A DNA stretch of 64,000 nt from Paraburkholderia sp. PREW-6R (GTDB taxonomy: Bacteria > Pseudomonadota > Gammaproteobacteria > Burkholderiales > Burkholderiaceae). The notes under the pieces were generated by a model. The model was not told the origin of the DNA. It saw nothing but the letters and a program-made list of their open reading frames with translations, and searched no databases. Of the stretch, positions 25,185 through 34,959 are shown piece after piece. Position 1 is the stretch's first letter; every line of letters begins with the position of its first letter. A program made the position numbers and the translations under genes. The stretch lies in contig NZ_CP155075.1 of NCBI RefSeq assembly GCF_039621805.1, forward strand, positions 186,001 to 250,000. The letters are read 5' to 3'.

Positions 25185-26138
25185 ATGAACCAGAACATAG
25201 CCGCACTGATAGGCCGACGCGTCGCGGTGACTGCGCTCACACTGCTGATCGTGTCCGTCATCATTTTCACGATCACGAACCTGCTGCCGGGAGATGCCGC
25301 GCAAGCCGCACTCGGTCAGTCCGCGACGCCCGAAACCGTCGCGGCGCTGCGCCTGCAGTTCGGCCTCGACCAACCGGCTTACCTGCGCTACGTGCACTGG
25401 CTGGCGGGTCTCATGCATGGCAACTTCGGCGTCTCGCTGTCGAACAATCTGCCGGTCTCGGAACTGATCGAAGGTCGTCTGCCGAAATCGCTGATACTCG
25501 CGGCGATCACGACAGCGGTCTCGGTGCCGATCGCGGTGTCGTTCGGCATTATCGCGGCGGTCAACCGGAATTCGCTGATCGACCGCATCGTCAGTCTGAC
25601 TACGCTGTCGCTCGTCGCGACGCCGGAGTTCCTGATCGCCACGATCGCGGTGCTGATCTTCGCGGTGAAGCTGCACTGGCTCTCGGCGCTCTCCTACGGC
25701 GGCGAGATCGACAACTTCAACCAGTTCTTGCGTGCGTACGCGATGCCGGTCCTGACACTGTGCGCCGTCGTGATCGCGCAGATGGCACGCATGACACGCG
25801 CTGCGGTAATCGAACAACTGGGATCGTCATATGTGGAAATGGCGATGCTCAAAGGGGCAAGCCCCGCGCGCGTGGTGCTGCGCCATGCGCTGCCGAACGC
25901 GATCGGTCCGATCGCCAACGCGATTGCGCTGAGCCTGTCGTATCTGCTGGGCGGCGTGATCGTCGTCGAAACCATCTTCAACTATCCGGGCCTCGCGAGC
26001 CTGATGGTCGACGCAGTCAGCAACCGCGACTTTCCGTTAGTGCAGGCCTGCACGCTGCTTTTCTGCCTCGGCTATCTGGTGCTGGTGCTGCTGGCCGACC
26101 TGTGCGCAATCATCTCGAACCCGAGGCTGCGGACATGA
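25185..26138 (+). CDS. ABC transporter permease, DppB type
   Basis: This is a 317-residue integral membrane protein from ATG 25185, after AGGAGAGGTGG. It has six predicted membrane helices. The family features are TNLLPGDAAQAALGQSATPE and the cytoplasmic EAA loop YVEMAMLKGASPARVVLRHALPN, which contacts the ATPase. It forms a heterodimeric channel with the next permease. The stop overlaps the next start in ATGA (4 bp), indicating coupled translation. Confidence 0.95.
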   Translation: MNQNIAALIGRRVAVTALTLLIVSVIIFTITNLLPGDAAQAALGQSATPETVAALRLQFGLDQPAYLRYVHWLAGLMHGNFGVSLSNNLPVSELIEGRLPKSLILAAITTAVSVPIAVSFGIIAAVNRNSLIDRIVSLTTLSLVATPEFLIATIAVLIFAVKLHWLSALSYGGEIDNFNQFLRAYAMPVLTLCAVVIAQMARMTRAAVIEQLGSSYVEMAMLKGASPARVVLRHALPNAIGPIANAIALSLSYLLGGVIVVETIFNYPGLASLMVDAVSNRDFPLVQACTLLFCLGYLVLVLLADLCAIISNPRLRT

Positions 26139-27148
26139 ACTCGAACCGTTGGTTTTCGCAAGAGGTGCAGCCCATGACTACGTCCGATGTCGTTCAACGC
26201 AGTAGCGAACTGCCGCCGGGTGCGGACCGTTCGCAGCCGTTCGGTGGCGGTTCGACGCAGCCGCCGGCTCAACCGCAACCGGCACGCCGCCGCTCGCTCG
26301 CCTCCCGGATGAGATTGTCCACGGGTGGCTGGATCGGCTTCGGCATGGTGTGTCTCGCGCTTTTCGTCGCGCTTTTCGCGCCCCTCATCGCACCGCACGA
26401 GGTCGGCGCGATCGTTACGCCCGATGTGTTCGCGAACTTCAGCGCGAAGCTGCCGCTCGGCTCGGACTATCTCGGCCGCGACATGCTGAGCCGCATCATC
26501 TACGGTATGCGGCTGACCGTACTGCTCGCGCTTGCCGCCGCGCTGCTCGCGGCCGTCACCGGCACGACACTCGGTCTGCTTGCTGCCGTCGCGGGCAAGG
26601 CGATCGATGAAACCATGAGCCGCCTGCTCGACGCCATCACCTCGATTCCTTCGAAGATGTTCGCGCTGATGATCGTGGCCGCGTTCGGCTCATCGCTGAC
26701 GCTGCTGATCCTGACGGCCGCGATCAGCTACATGCCGGGCTCCTACCGGATCGCCCGCTCGCTTGCGGTCAATATCAGCCAGCTCGAATACGTGCAGGTG
26801 GCGCGGGCGCGCGGCGAGAGTTCGCTGTACATAGCATGCGTCGAAATGCTGCCGAACATGTTGCATCCGATGCTGACCGATACCGGACTGCGCTTCACGT
26901 TCGTCGTGCTGTTGCTGAGCGGGTTGAGCTTTCTTGGCCTGGGCGTACAGCCGCCGTATGCAGATCTCGGTTCTCTGGTGCGGGAAAACATTGCAGGGCT
27001 CGGCGACGGCGCACCGGTCGTCATCATGCCGGCTTTGGCCATTGCCATCCTGACGGTCGGCGTCAATCTGCTGATCGACGGGCTCCCGCATCGCGGTGGC
27101 AAAGGGAAAATCGGCAAGATCGCACGCAGCGCCGACGGAGGTCATTGA
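26135..27148 (+). CDS. ABC transporter permease, DppC type
   Basis: This is a 337-residue protein from ATG 26135, overlapping the previous gene; ATG 26174 is an alternative start. A Pro/Gln-rich cytoplasmic N-terminus of about 50 residues precedes the first membrane helix (GWIGFGMVCLALFVALFAPL). Then come LGSDYLGRDMLSRIIYGMRL, typical of DppC, and the EAA loop YVQVARARGESSLYIACVEM. The C-terminus reads FLGLGVQPPYADLGSLVREN. It pairs with the DppB-type protein; its stop overlaps the ATPase start by one base. Confidence 0.95.
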   Translation: MNSNRWFSQEVQPMTTSDVVQRSSELPPGADRSQPFGGGSTQPPAQPQPARRRSLASRMRLSTGGWIGFGMVCLALFVALFAPLIAPHEVGAIVTPDVFANFSAKLPLGSDYLGRDMLSRIIYGMRLTVLLALAAALLAAVTGTTLGLLAAVAGKAIDETMSRLLDAITSIPSKMFALMIVAAFGSSLTLLILTAAISYMPGSYRIARSLAVNISQLEYVQVARARGESSLYIACVEMLPNMLHPMLTDTGLRFTFVVLLLSGLSFLGLGVQPPYADLGSLVRENIAGLGDGAPVVIMPALAIAILTVGVNLLIDGLPHRGGKGKIGKIARSADGGH

Positions 27149-29085
27149 TGAAGACGTATCCGAAAACGAAACATGACGCGAATCCCGGCATGGCGTCGGG
27201 CAACCTCGTCGAAGTACGCGGACTGCGCGTGGTCGGCAGCCGTCCGGGCGAGCCGGATACGACGATCGTGCACGACGTCGATTTCGACGTGGCGCGCGGC
27301 GAAGTGCTGGCGCTGATCGGCGAATCCGGCTCGGGCAAGACCACCATTGCGTTGTCGCTGATGGGACATGCGCGTAGCGGTTGCCGCATCGCGGGCGGCT
27401 CGATCCGGGTCGGCGACACGGATGTGCGCTCGCTGTCGCCGAAAGGACTGGCTTCCTTGCGCGGCCGCACGGTCGCGTATATCGCGCAAAGCGCGGCCGC
27501 CGCCTTCAACCCGTCGCGGACCATCCTCGACCAGGTGATCGAGAGCGCGCTGATTCACGGCACACTGAGCAAGCGTGCTGCGCAAGCCAAGGCCGTCGAG
27601 CTGTTTCGCGCGCTGGCGTTGCCCGAGCCGGACCTGATCGGCAAGCGCTATCCGCACCAGGTCTCGGGTGGGCAACTGCAGCGTCTGATGGCCGCCATGG
27701 CGCTGATCACCGATCCGGAACTCGTGATTCTCGATGAACCGACTACGGCACTCGACGTCACCACGCAGATCGACGTGTTGCAGGCATTCAAGCGCGTCAT
27801 CAAGGAGTACGGGATGACGGCGGTGTATGTGTCGCACGATCTGGCGGTGGTTGCGCAAATGGCCGATCGCATCCTCGTGCTGAGCGACGGCGCAATCCGT
27901 GAGGCGGGCGCGACCGGACAGATCCTGCATGCGCCCGCGCATCCGTACACGCAGAGCCTGATCGCGGCGGTGACACCGGACGGCGCAGCGGTCTGCGACG
28001 AGCCGCGCAACCACCAGGACCGGGCCACGCGACCGGCAGTCGATGCCTCCGCAACGCCGCTGCTCGAAGTGCGCCGCATGATGGCAGGCTATGGCCGCCG
28101 CAACGCGAAAGGCTGGCCGACCACGCTGATCCTGAACGATGTCGATCTCAAGATCGGGCGCGCTCAGACCGTTGGCGTGATCGGCGAATCCGGTTCGGGC
28201 AAGACCACGCTCGCGAAGGTCATCGCCGGGCTCGTGACGCCGTCGGGCGGGAAGTTATTGCTGGATGGAGAACCGCTCGCGGGCGACCTGAACAGGCGCA
28301 CGAAAGAGCAGTTCCGCCGCATCCAGATCGTGTTCCAGAACGCCGACACCGCTTTGAATCCGACTCACACGGTAGGACGCACGCTGGCGCGGCCGCTCGC
28401 TTTCTATCACGGCATGAAGGGCGCGCGCGCTAAGGCGCGGGTCGCGGAGTTGCTGGAGCTGGTGCGGCTGCCGGCGTCGGTGGCGGCGCGCAGCACCGCT
28501 GAGCTGTCGGGCGGCCAGAAGCAACGCGTGAATCTCGCGCGTGCGCTCGCGGCCGAACCCGATCTGATCCTGTGCGACGAAGTCACGTCGGCGCTCGATA
28601 CGGTCGTGGGTGCCGCGATCCTCGACCTGCTGCGCGATCTGCAGAAAAAGCTCGGCGTTTCGTACCTGTTCATCACGCACGACATCGCCAAGGTTCGGGC
28701 GATCAGCGACGACATCGTCGTGCTGTATGCGGGTCATCGCGTCGAAACGGGCACGCGCGCCGCCTTGTCCGCGCCGCCTTACCACCCCTATTCGCATCTG
28801 CTCGTGTCGTCGGCACCGGAGTTGCGCGCGGGCTGGCTCGCTGATGCGAGCGAGCGCTGTCACCGCGAGCTTGCGCCCATCGGTCCGTCGAGCGACAACC
28901 CCGAACTCTGCACATTCGTATCGCGCTGTTCAATGCGCATCGACGGCGTGTGCAACGTGACCACGCCTTCGCTGCGCACGCTCGAAAACGGCGCGCAGGT
29001 GCTGTGTCATCGCAGCGAGGCCGATCTGATCGGCTTCCAGCAGCCGCTCAGTCCGCTCTCGGTGGAACACGTGGAGCGTGCATGA
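27148..29085 (+). CDS. Tandem ABC ATPase (DppD-DppF fused in one chain)
   Basis: This 645-residue protein contains two complete nucleotide-binding domains. Walker A motifs GESGSGKTT lie near residues 57 and 345, the signatures are VSGGQLQRL and LSGGQKQRVNLARALA, and the Walker B motifs are LVILDEPTTALD and LILCDEVTSALD. Each is followed by an oligopeptide-type C-terminal extension, the last with Cys residues (CTFVSRCSMRIDGVC) as in DppD/DppF. Both subunits are thus made as one chain, a known variant of this family (GsiA-like). It should power import by the two permeases and may serve both binding proteins. Start at ATG 27148 after GGAGG. Confidence 0.95.
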   Translation: MKTYPKTKHDANPGMASGNLVEVRGLRVVGSRPGEPDTTIVHDVDFDVARGEVLALIGESGSGKTTIALSLMGHARSGCRIAGGSIRVGDTDVRSLSPKGLASLRGRTVAYIAQSAAAAFNPSRTILDQVIESALIHGTLSKRAAQAKAVELFRALALPEPDLIGKRYPHQVSGGQLQRLMAAMALITDPELVILDEPTTALDVTTQIDVLQAFKRVIKEYGMTAVYVSHDLAVVAQMADRILVLSDGAIREAGATGQILHAPAHPYTQSLIAAVTPDGAAVCDEPRNHQDRATRPAVDASATPLLEVRRMMAGYGRRNAKGWPTTLILNDVDLKIGRAQTVGVIGESGSGKTTLAKVIAGLVTPSGGKLLLDGEPLAGDLNRRTKEQFRRIQIVFQNADTALNPTHTVGRTLARPLAFYHGMKGARAKARVAELLELVRLPASVAARSTAELSGGQKQRVNLARALAAEPDLILCDEVTSALDTVVGAAILDLLRDLQKKLGVSYLFITHDIAKVRAISDDIVVLYAGHRVETGTRAALSAPPYHPYSHLLVSSAPELRAGWLADASERCHRELAPIGPSSDNPELCTFVSRCSMRIDGVCNVTTPSLRTLENGAQVLCHRSEADLIGFQQPLSPLSVEHVERA

Positions 29086-29204
29086 CGCGCGTCTGATGTG
29101 ACAGGTTCCACCGAAGTGGAGGAGCCGGAGTTGCATTGGCCCGCTGCTGGAACCACCCCGTGCGAAGCGGGAGGGTCACCGCCAGAGAGCAGTTTCACGC
29201 AGGT

Positions 29205-29223
29205 CCTGAGGCACCGCCTCAGG
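29205..29223 (+). promoter_or_regulatory. Stable hairpin between the ABC operon and hyuA
   Basis: A perfect 8-bp stem with a 3-nt loop (CCTGAGGC-ACC-GCCTCAGG) lies in the 201-bp gap after the ATPase gene. A smaller 5-bp stem with a CGAA loop is at 29107-29120. Neither has a T-run, so RNA processing or stability control is as likely as termination. Confidence 0.4.
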
Positions 29224-29286
29224 GCGTGCCGCCTGTCGTCCGGCGAAATCCGGCTCGCCGGAGCTTACGTCGAAAAGGGAAACTTC

Positions 29287-31329
29287 ATGGGCATGAGAAT
29301 CGGAGTGGATATCGGCGGCTCGTTTGCCGATTTTGCCGTATTGAACGACGAAACCGGAGAGCTCAACACGCTGAAGGTCTTTTCGCGGCCGGACAGTCCG
29401 GGCAGCGAAGTATTGCGTGGGATGGAGCAGCTTGCCGAGCGCTACGGCATCGCACCGCGTGACGTCGATTATTTCACGCATGGCACGACGGTCGGCGTGA
29501 ACGCCGTCGTGCAGCGCAAGGGCCTGCGTCTGGGTCTGATCACGACGCGCCACTTCGAGGACGTGCTTGACCTCGCGCGTCTCAAGGGTCCGGACATGTA
29601 CAACCTGCTGTCGAAGCGTCCGGTGCCGCTGGTGCCGCGCGAGCGCGTGTTCGGCGTGGTTGAACGTCTGACAGCGGAAGGTCTCGTAGAAACGCCGGTC
29701 GACGAAGCGAGCGTGCGCGAGGCGGCCGCGAATCTGCAGCGGGCCGGTTGCGAAGGTGTGGTCGTCTCGCTGCTGCACTCGTATCGTAATCCGGCACACG
29801 AGCACGAAGTGAAAGCGATCATCGAACGGGAATGGCCTGGTTTTTTCGTGTCGTGTTCCAGCGACGTGTGGCCCATCATCCGTGAATATGAACGCACTTC
29901 GACAGCGGTCATCGGCGGCTACGTGCAGCCCAAAGTCTCGCACTATCTCACTTCGTTGCAACGTGCGCTGGTCGAAACCGGCGTGAGCGCCGACATGAAA
30001 GTGACCAGGTCTAACGGCGGCGTGATGAGCGCCGAGGCGGGCAAGACGAACTGCGTGCAGATGATCCTGTCGGGCACCGCGTCGGGCGTGATCGGCGCCG
30101 CGTATGTTGCGCGGCAAAGCGGACTGAAGCACTGCATGAGCCTCGACATCGGCGGCACCACCGCCGACGTCGCGTTGATCGTCGACGGCGAGCCGCAATA
30201 TGCGAGCGGCGAATACATCGGCGATTTCCAGATTCATATTCCGTCGGTCTCGGTGTCGTCGATCGGAGACGGCGGCGGCTCGATCGCATGGGTCGACGAT
30301 TTCGGCGTGCTCAAGGTCGGCCCGGAAAGCGCGGGCTCGAATCCGGGTCCGGTCTGCTACGGACGCGGCGGCACGCGCGCGACCATCACCGACGCGTTCG
30401 TGGTGCTGGGCGTGATCGGCAATGCGAGCCTCGGCTACAACTCGGTGAAGGTCGATCACGACGCGGCGCACCGCGCGGTCGAGGTGCTGGCGAGCCAGCT
30501 CGGCAGCAGCGTCTACAGGACCGCCGAGGCGATCGTGAACGTCGCGGTGTCGGGCATGTATGCGGGCGTGAGCCGGATCGTGTCGCGTTTCGGTATCGAT
30601 CCGCGGACTTTTTCGCTGTTGCCGTTCGGCGGCGCCGGTCCGATGCTCGCATGCTACTTCGCGCGCGCGATCGGGATGCCGGAGATCGTCGTGCCAACCG
30701 CACCAGGTGTGTTGAGTGCGCTAGGCGGGCTGATTGCGGACACCCGCAACGACTTCGTCAAGACCACCTATTACGACCTCAATCCGGCCTCGATGGCCCG
30801 TCTAGCCGACGACGTGAGCGGGCTCGAAGCGTCCGCACGCGACTGGATGACCGGCCAGACCGGCGATGGCGGCGCGGCGCATATCGTCGTGTCGGCGGAT
30901 ATGCGCTACAAGGGCCAGTCGTTCGAAATCGACACGCCGCTGGAGAGCGGCTGGCTCACCGGCCAGGATCTCGGCGCGGTGCATGAGGCGTTTCATCGCG
31001 AGCACGAACGGCTCTATGGGCATCGCGATGCTTCCGCCAGCGTGCAGGTGGTCGCGCTGCGTCTCGTGATCTCCGCCGCGACGCCCAAACCGAAGCTGCA
31101 ACCGATCGGATCGAGCGATCAGCCGCCCACGCCGGCGGGCACGGTCCGCGTGTTCATGGACGACGCGTTCCACGATGCAGCGCTTTATCACCGCACGGCG
31201 CTCAAAGCCGGTCAGCAGATTCACGGGCCGGCGGTGATTGCCCAGGACGATTGCACGACCTGCGTGCTGCCGGGTTATCACGGTCGTGTCGACCAATACG
31301 GCAATCTGGTTTTCACGGTCGTCAACTGA
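29287..31329 (+). CDS. hyuA: Hydantoinase/oxoprolinase subunit A (HyuA)
   Basis: This 680-residue protein starts at ATG 29287 (AAGGGA 7 nt upstream). The N-terminal hydantoinase_A domain begins MRIGVDIGGSFADFAVLND, an actin-like ATP-binding loop. A second phosphate loop, SLDIGGTTADVALIVDGEPQ, lies near residue 290; LLPFGGAGPMLACYFARAIG and GVLSALGG follow. With HyuB it forms the ATP-dependent enzymes that open 5-membered lactam/imide rings (N-methylhydantoin, 5-oxoproline) or, in relatives, carboxylate ketones. It follows the ABC operon and is 19 bp upstream of hyuB. The exact ring substrate cannot be told from sequence. Confidence 0.95.
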   Translation: MGMRIGVDIGGSFADFAVLNDETGELNTLKVFSRPDSPGSEVLRGMEQLAERYGIAPRDVDYFTHGTTVGVNAVVQRKGLRLGLITTRHFEDVLDLARLKGPDMYNLLSKRPVPLVPRERVFGVVERLTAEGLVETPVDEASVREAAANLQRAGCEGVVVSLLHSYRNPAHEHEVKAIIEREWPGFFVSCSSDVWPIIREYERTSTAVIGGYVQPKVSHYLTSLQRALVETGVSADMKVTRSNGGVMSAEAGKTNCVQMILSGTASGVIGAAYVARQSGLKHCMSLDIGGTTADVALIVDGEPQYASGEYIGDFQIHIPSVSVSSIGDGGGSIAWVDDFGVLKVGPESAGSNPGPVCYGRGGTRATITDAFVVLGVIGNASLGYNSVKVDHDAAHRAVEVLASQLGSSVYRTAEAIVNVAVSGMYAGVSRIVSRFGIDPRTFSLLPFGGAGPMLACYFARAIGMPEIVVPTAPGVLSALGGLIADTRNDFVKTTYYDLNPASMARLADDVSGLEASARDWMTGQTGDGGAAHIVVSADMRYKGQSFEIDTPLESGWLTGQDLGAVHEAFHREHERLYGHRDASASVQVVALRLVISAATPKPKLQPIGSSDQPPTPAGTVRVFMDDAFHDAALYHRTALKAGQQIHGPAVIAQDDCTTCVLPGYHGRVDQYGNLVFTVVN

Positions 31330-31348
31330 TTTCGGACGGAGCATCGCA

Positions 31349-33355
31349 ATGCAATTCGACAAGGCAGTGCTGCAGATTTTCGCCAATTACTGCGTGGCCG
31401 CAGCCGAAAGCATGGCGTACACGCTGGTGCGCACCGCGCACTCGACGTTCGTCAAGGAAACCGAGGATTTTTCGTGCGCGATCATGACGCCGGAGGGCCT
31501 CACGTTCGCTTCACCCAAGACGCTCGGCGCGACGTGGTATGTCGGGCTCGACTACAGTCCGGTGATCGCGATGATCGATCACTATGAGCCGGGCGACATC
31601 TGCATGACGAACGACTCGTATAGCGGCTTCGTCGCCACGCATACGCCTGACATCCTGATCTGGAAGCCGGTGTATTACGGCGGCGAGATCGTCTGTTTCA
31701 TCGGCGGACATATTCACAACACGGATATGGGCGGCGCGGTGCCCGCGTCGCTGTCGCGCACGCTGACGGAAATCGAACAGGAAGGGATTCGTTTTCCGCC
31801 GTGCAAGATCGTGCGCGCGGGTGTGTTCGATGATTCGATCGTCAGGATCATGGCGGCGAACGTGCGCGTGCCGAATCAGAATATCGGCGACCTGCAGGCG
31901 CAACTCGCGTCGCTGCATACGGGCGAGCGGCGCGTGCTGGAGATCATCGAGCGGTTTGGCATTGACGGCTTCAAGGCGGGCATGCACGCGCTGCTCGACT
32001 ATTCGGAAGAACAGGCTCGTACGATTTTGCGTGGCATACCGGACGGCGACTATTTCTTCGCCGAATACGCCGACGAAGATTCGGTCCGCGGCAAGCCGAT
32101 GCGCGTCGCGCTCACGGTGCGGATCAACGGCGATTCGGTGGAGATGGATTACACCGGCAGCGACCCGCAACTGCAGTCTTCGCTCAATATTCCGACTGGC
32201 GGGCGGGAGCGCCACGCGCTCGCGCTGGTCGGATTCGTCTATGTGCTCTACACGCTCAACCCGGACATTCTGCTCAACACGGGGATGCTGCGTGTTGCAC
32301 GCTGCATCCTGCCGGAAGGCACGGTCGTCAACGCAACCCCGCCCGCAGCGGTCGGCATGCGCAGCCTCACGTGCAAGCTGCTCCATCTGCTGACATTCGG
32401 CGCGTTCTCGCAGGCCGTGCCCGACCGGCTCGCGGCGTGTCCGGCGGGCGGCCTGTCCATTCTCAGCGTGAAGACGCTCGACCGGCAGGGCGCAACCGTG
32501 ATGGCATCGATCGGTCCGATTGGCGGCGGCGCGGGCGGCGGTCCGTCAGATGACGGCGAAGACGGCTCGGGTGCCAACAACGCGTTTCTGCGCAATACGC
32601 CGGTCGAGATCAACGAAACCGAGGTGCCGATTCGCATTACCCGCTACGGTGTGGCGCCAGGTTCGGGCGGTGCGGGCCAGTATCGCGGCGGCCAGGGCCT
32701 CGTCATGGAATTCAAGGTGTTCTCGCCGAATACGCTCGTGACCGCGCGCAATCGCGACCGCACGCGTTTCGCGTCGTGGGGCGTGCACGGCGGCCACGCC
32801 GGCGGCAATGCGCGATTCACCCGCAATCCGGACACGCCGCGCGCGGAAGAACTGGATAACAACGATCTGGTTGTCTGCATGCCGGGCGACGTGATCCGTC
32901 TCGTCGGCGCGGGCGCGGGAGGCTATGGACGACCGACCGAGCGCGATCCGCACAAGGTGCGCGAAGACGTACTGCGAGGCTACGTGAGCATCGATGAAGC
33001 ACGTGATGTCTACGGCGTCGCGCTCGACGGCGACACGCTGGATAGCGAACGCACGCGGCAACTGCGCGACGAAGCGCGGGCCCGGATCGGCGCATCGGCG
33101 CCGCCTGCCTTTTCGTTCGGTCCGTACCGCGAGGCGTTCGAGGCGAAGTGGACCCGCGAACGCTATGCCGCGCTGACGGTGATCCTCGCAAGCGTGCCGG
33201 TGCAGTGGCGCTACTTCATCAAGCATCGGCTGTTCGAGGCGCTCGATAACCGGATCGCGTCCGCTCCGTCTCTCGCGCACGAGAGCGGTGCTGAAATCGT
33301 GCAGGCGATGTTCGCCGACCTGCGTTGCGATTATCCGCAATTGAATGCGATGTGA
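31349..33355 (+). CDS. hyuB: Hydantoinase/oxoprolinase subunit B (HyuB)
   Basis: This 668-residue protein starts at ATG 31349. Typical hydantoinase_B features are ESMAYTLVRTAHSTFVKE, EDFSCAIMTPEGLTFA, GGHIHNTDMGGAVP and VAPGSGGAGQYRGGQGLVME, plus a glycine-rich GGGAGGGPSDDGEDGSGANN segment. It is the partner of HyuA and immediately follows it. Together they couple ATP hydrolysis to ring hydrolysis or carboxylation of the imported compound. The gene is followed after 122 bp by an aldehyde dehydrogenase. Confidence 0.95.
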   Translation: MQFDKAVLQIFANYCVAAAESMAYTLVRTAHSTFVKETEDFSCAIMTPEGLTFASPKTLGATWYVGLDYSPVIAMIDHYEPGDICMTNDSYSGFVATHTPDILIWKPVYYGGEIVCFIGGHIHNTDMGGAVPASLSRTLTEIEQEGIRFPPCKIVRAGVFDDSIVRIMAANVRVPNQNIGDLQAQLASLHTGERRVLEIIERFGIDGFKAGMHALLDYSEEQARTILRGIPDGDYFFAEYADEDSVRGKPMRVALTVRINGDSVEMDYTGSDPQLQSSLNIPTGGRERHALALVGFVYVLYTLNPDILLNTGMLRVARCILPEGTVVNATPPAAVGMRSLTCKLLHLLTFGAFSQAVPDRLAACPAGGLSILSVKTLDRQGATVMASIGPIGGGAGGGPSDDGEDGSGANNAFLRNTPVEINETEVPIRITRYGVAPGSGGAGQYRGGQGLVMEFKVFSPNTLVTARNRDRTRFASWGVHGGHAGGNARFTRNPDTPRAEELDNNDLVVCMPGDVIRLVGAGAGGYGRPTERDPHKVREDVLRGYVSIDEARDVYGVALDGDTLDSERTRQLRDEARARIGASAPPAFSFGPYREAFEAKWTRERYAALTVILASVPVQWRYFIKHRLFEALDNRIASAPSLAHESGAEIVQAMFADLRCDYPQLNAM

Positions 33356-33477
33356 GCGCGGCGTGACGGTACGACATGGTCATGTCGGCTTGCGTACGAG
33401 CGTCGGCGCGGCCGCAAGCGTCACGCATTGGCGTGTTTGCGCGGCGACATCCTTTCTTCCTGACAGGAGCGGACAAG

Positions 33478-34959
33478 ATGGACAGGTTTGACCCTAACCG
33501 AGTCAAGGTGCGCAGCGCGCACTTCATCGGCGGACAGTATGTCGAAGGCAGCGGCGCGCTCGACGTCGTTCGACCGTCCGACGGCGTCTTCTATGCCGAA
33601 TTGCCGGTGGCCGATGCCGCACTGGTGGATCGCGCCGTGGAGGACGCGTGGCGCGCGTTCAAATCCAGCGACTGGACGCGCCGGGCGCCACGCGAGCGGG
33701 CCCGCGCGATGCGCCGCTGGGCCGAACTGATCGAAGCCGATGTGGCGACGCTCGCGCCGCTCGAAGCGCTCGGCTCGACGCGCCCGGTCGCCGACGCGGC
33801 TCGCTGGGACATCCCCTTTACCGCCGAGGGCATCCGCTTTTACGGCGAATTCGCCGACCGGATCGGCGGCGAAGTGGCCGCGACTCGCCCCGATCATCTG
33901 GGCATGACGATCGCGGAACCCTACGGTGTCATCGCTGCGATTTCGCCGTGGAATTTCCCGCTCGTGATGGCGTCGTGGAAGATCGCACCCGCGCTCGCCG
34001 CAGGCAACGCGGTCGTACTCAAACCCTCGGAGCTGACGCCGTTTTCGGTGCTGCGGCTCGCTGAACTCGCGATCGAGGCCGGCATTCCGCCGGGCATCTT
34101 CAACGTCGTACAGGGCGATGGCCGTATGACGGGCGACGCGCTGTGCCGTCATCCGAAGATTGCGAAGGTCACGTTCACCGGCTCGACGCAGACCGGCGCG
34201 GCGATCATGACGGCATGCGCGCAGAGCGGCACTAAACCGGTCACGCTGGAGTTGGGCGGCAAAAGTCCGCAACTCGTGTTCGCCGACGCGCCGGATCTCG
34301 ACCGGGTCGCCCGCCGCGTCGCATCCGCGATTGCCGGTAACGCCGGGCAGGTATGTGTGGCCGGCTCGCGATTGATGGTCGAGCGCAGCGCGGCGCCGCG
34401 CCTGATCGACGGCATCGCGCGCGCATTTGCTGCACTGAAGGCGGGCAATACCTGGTCCCCGGGCACCACGTTGCCGCCGATCATTTCGACGCTGCAACTT
34501 CAACGCATCGACGGCATCGTGCGGCGTACGCTCGATAGCGGGGCGCAAGCGGCCGCAGGCGGCGCCCGGATCGAGCTGGACGGCGACGGTGCGTTCTATG
34601 CACCAACTATCCTGACCGGCGTGACTCCGGCGTCCGAAGCGGTGCGGGAAGAGATTTTCGGGCCGGTGCTGACCGTGCAGACTTTTGATAACGACGATGA
34701 AGCGCTCGCGCTGGCCGCGCACGAAAAGTACGGTCTTGCAGCGGGCGTTCACACGGCCGATCTGAGCCGTGCGCTGCGGATGATGCGAGGCATCGAGGCC
34801 GGTACGGTGTGGATCAACCGCTATGGGCGCACCGCCGATTTCGTGATTCCGACGGGCGGCTACAAGCAGTCGGGTATCGGCAAAGACCTGGGACGCCAGG
34901 CATTCGAAGCGAATCTGCGTTTCAAGAGCGTGTTGATCGACCTGACCGACGGCGCCTGA
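33478..34959 (+). CDS. Aldehyde dehydrogenase of the ABC/hydantoinase operon
   Basis: This 493-residue ALDH starts at ATG 33478 after ACAGGAGC. Motifs: ISPWNFPLVMASWKIAPALA, KPSELTPFSVLRLAELAIEA, TFTGSTQTGAAIM, ELGGKSPQLVF, catalytic Cys in GNAGQVCVAGSRLM, and EIFGPVLTVQTFD. The wording resembles the gamma-aminobutyraldehyde/4-(gamma-glutamylamino)butanal (PuuC) group, which oxidises amino-aldehydes made by amine oxidases. Three FAD amine oxidase-type genes lie nearby, supporting that role. The substrate is inferred. Confidence 0.93.
   Translation: MDRFDPNRVKVRSAHFIGGQYVEGSGALDVVRPSDGVFYAELPVADAALVDRAVEDAWRAFKSSDWTRRAPRERARAMRRWAELIEADVATLAPLEALGSTRPVADAARWDIPFTAEGIRFYGEFADRIGGEVAATRPDHLGMTIAEPYGVIAAISPWNFPLVMASWKIAPALAAGNAVVLKPSELTPFSVLRLAELAIEAGIPPGIFNVVQGDGRMTGDALCRHPKIAKVTFTGSTQTGAAIMTACAQSGTKPVTLELGGKSPQLVFADAPDLDRVARRVASAIAGNAGQVCVAGSRLMVERSAAPRLIDGIARAFAALKAGNTWSPGTTLPPIISTLQLQRIDGIVRRTLDSGAQAAAGGARIELDGDGAFYAPTILTGVTPASEAVREEIFGPVLTVQTFDNDDEALALAAHEKYGLAAGVHTADLSRALRMMRGIEAGTVWINRYGRTADFVIPTGGYKQSGIGKDLGRQAFEANLRFKSVLIDLTDGA

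Noticed and set aside
23473..25206. Minus-strand open frame of 577 codons opposite the first binding protein
   Set aside because: A similar antisense frame occurs opposite the second binding protein simply because the sense genes are alike. No family sequence is visible.
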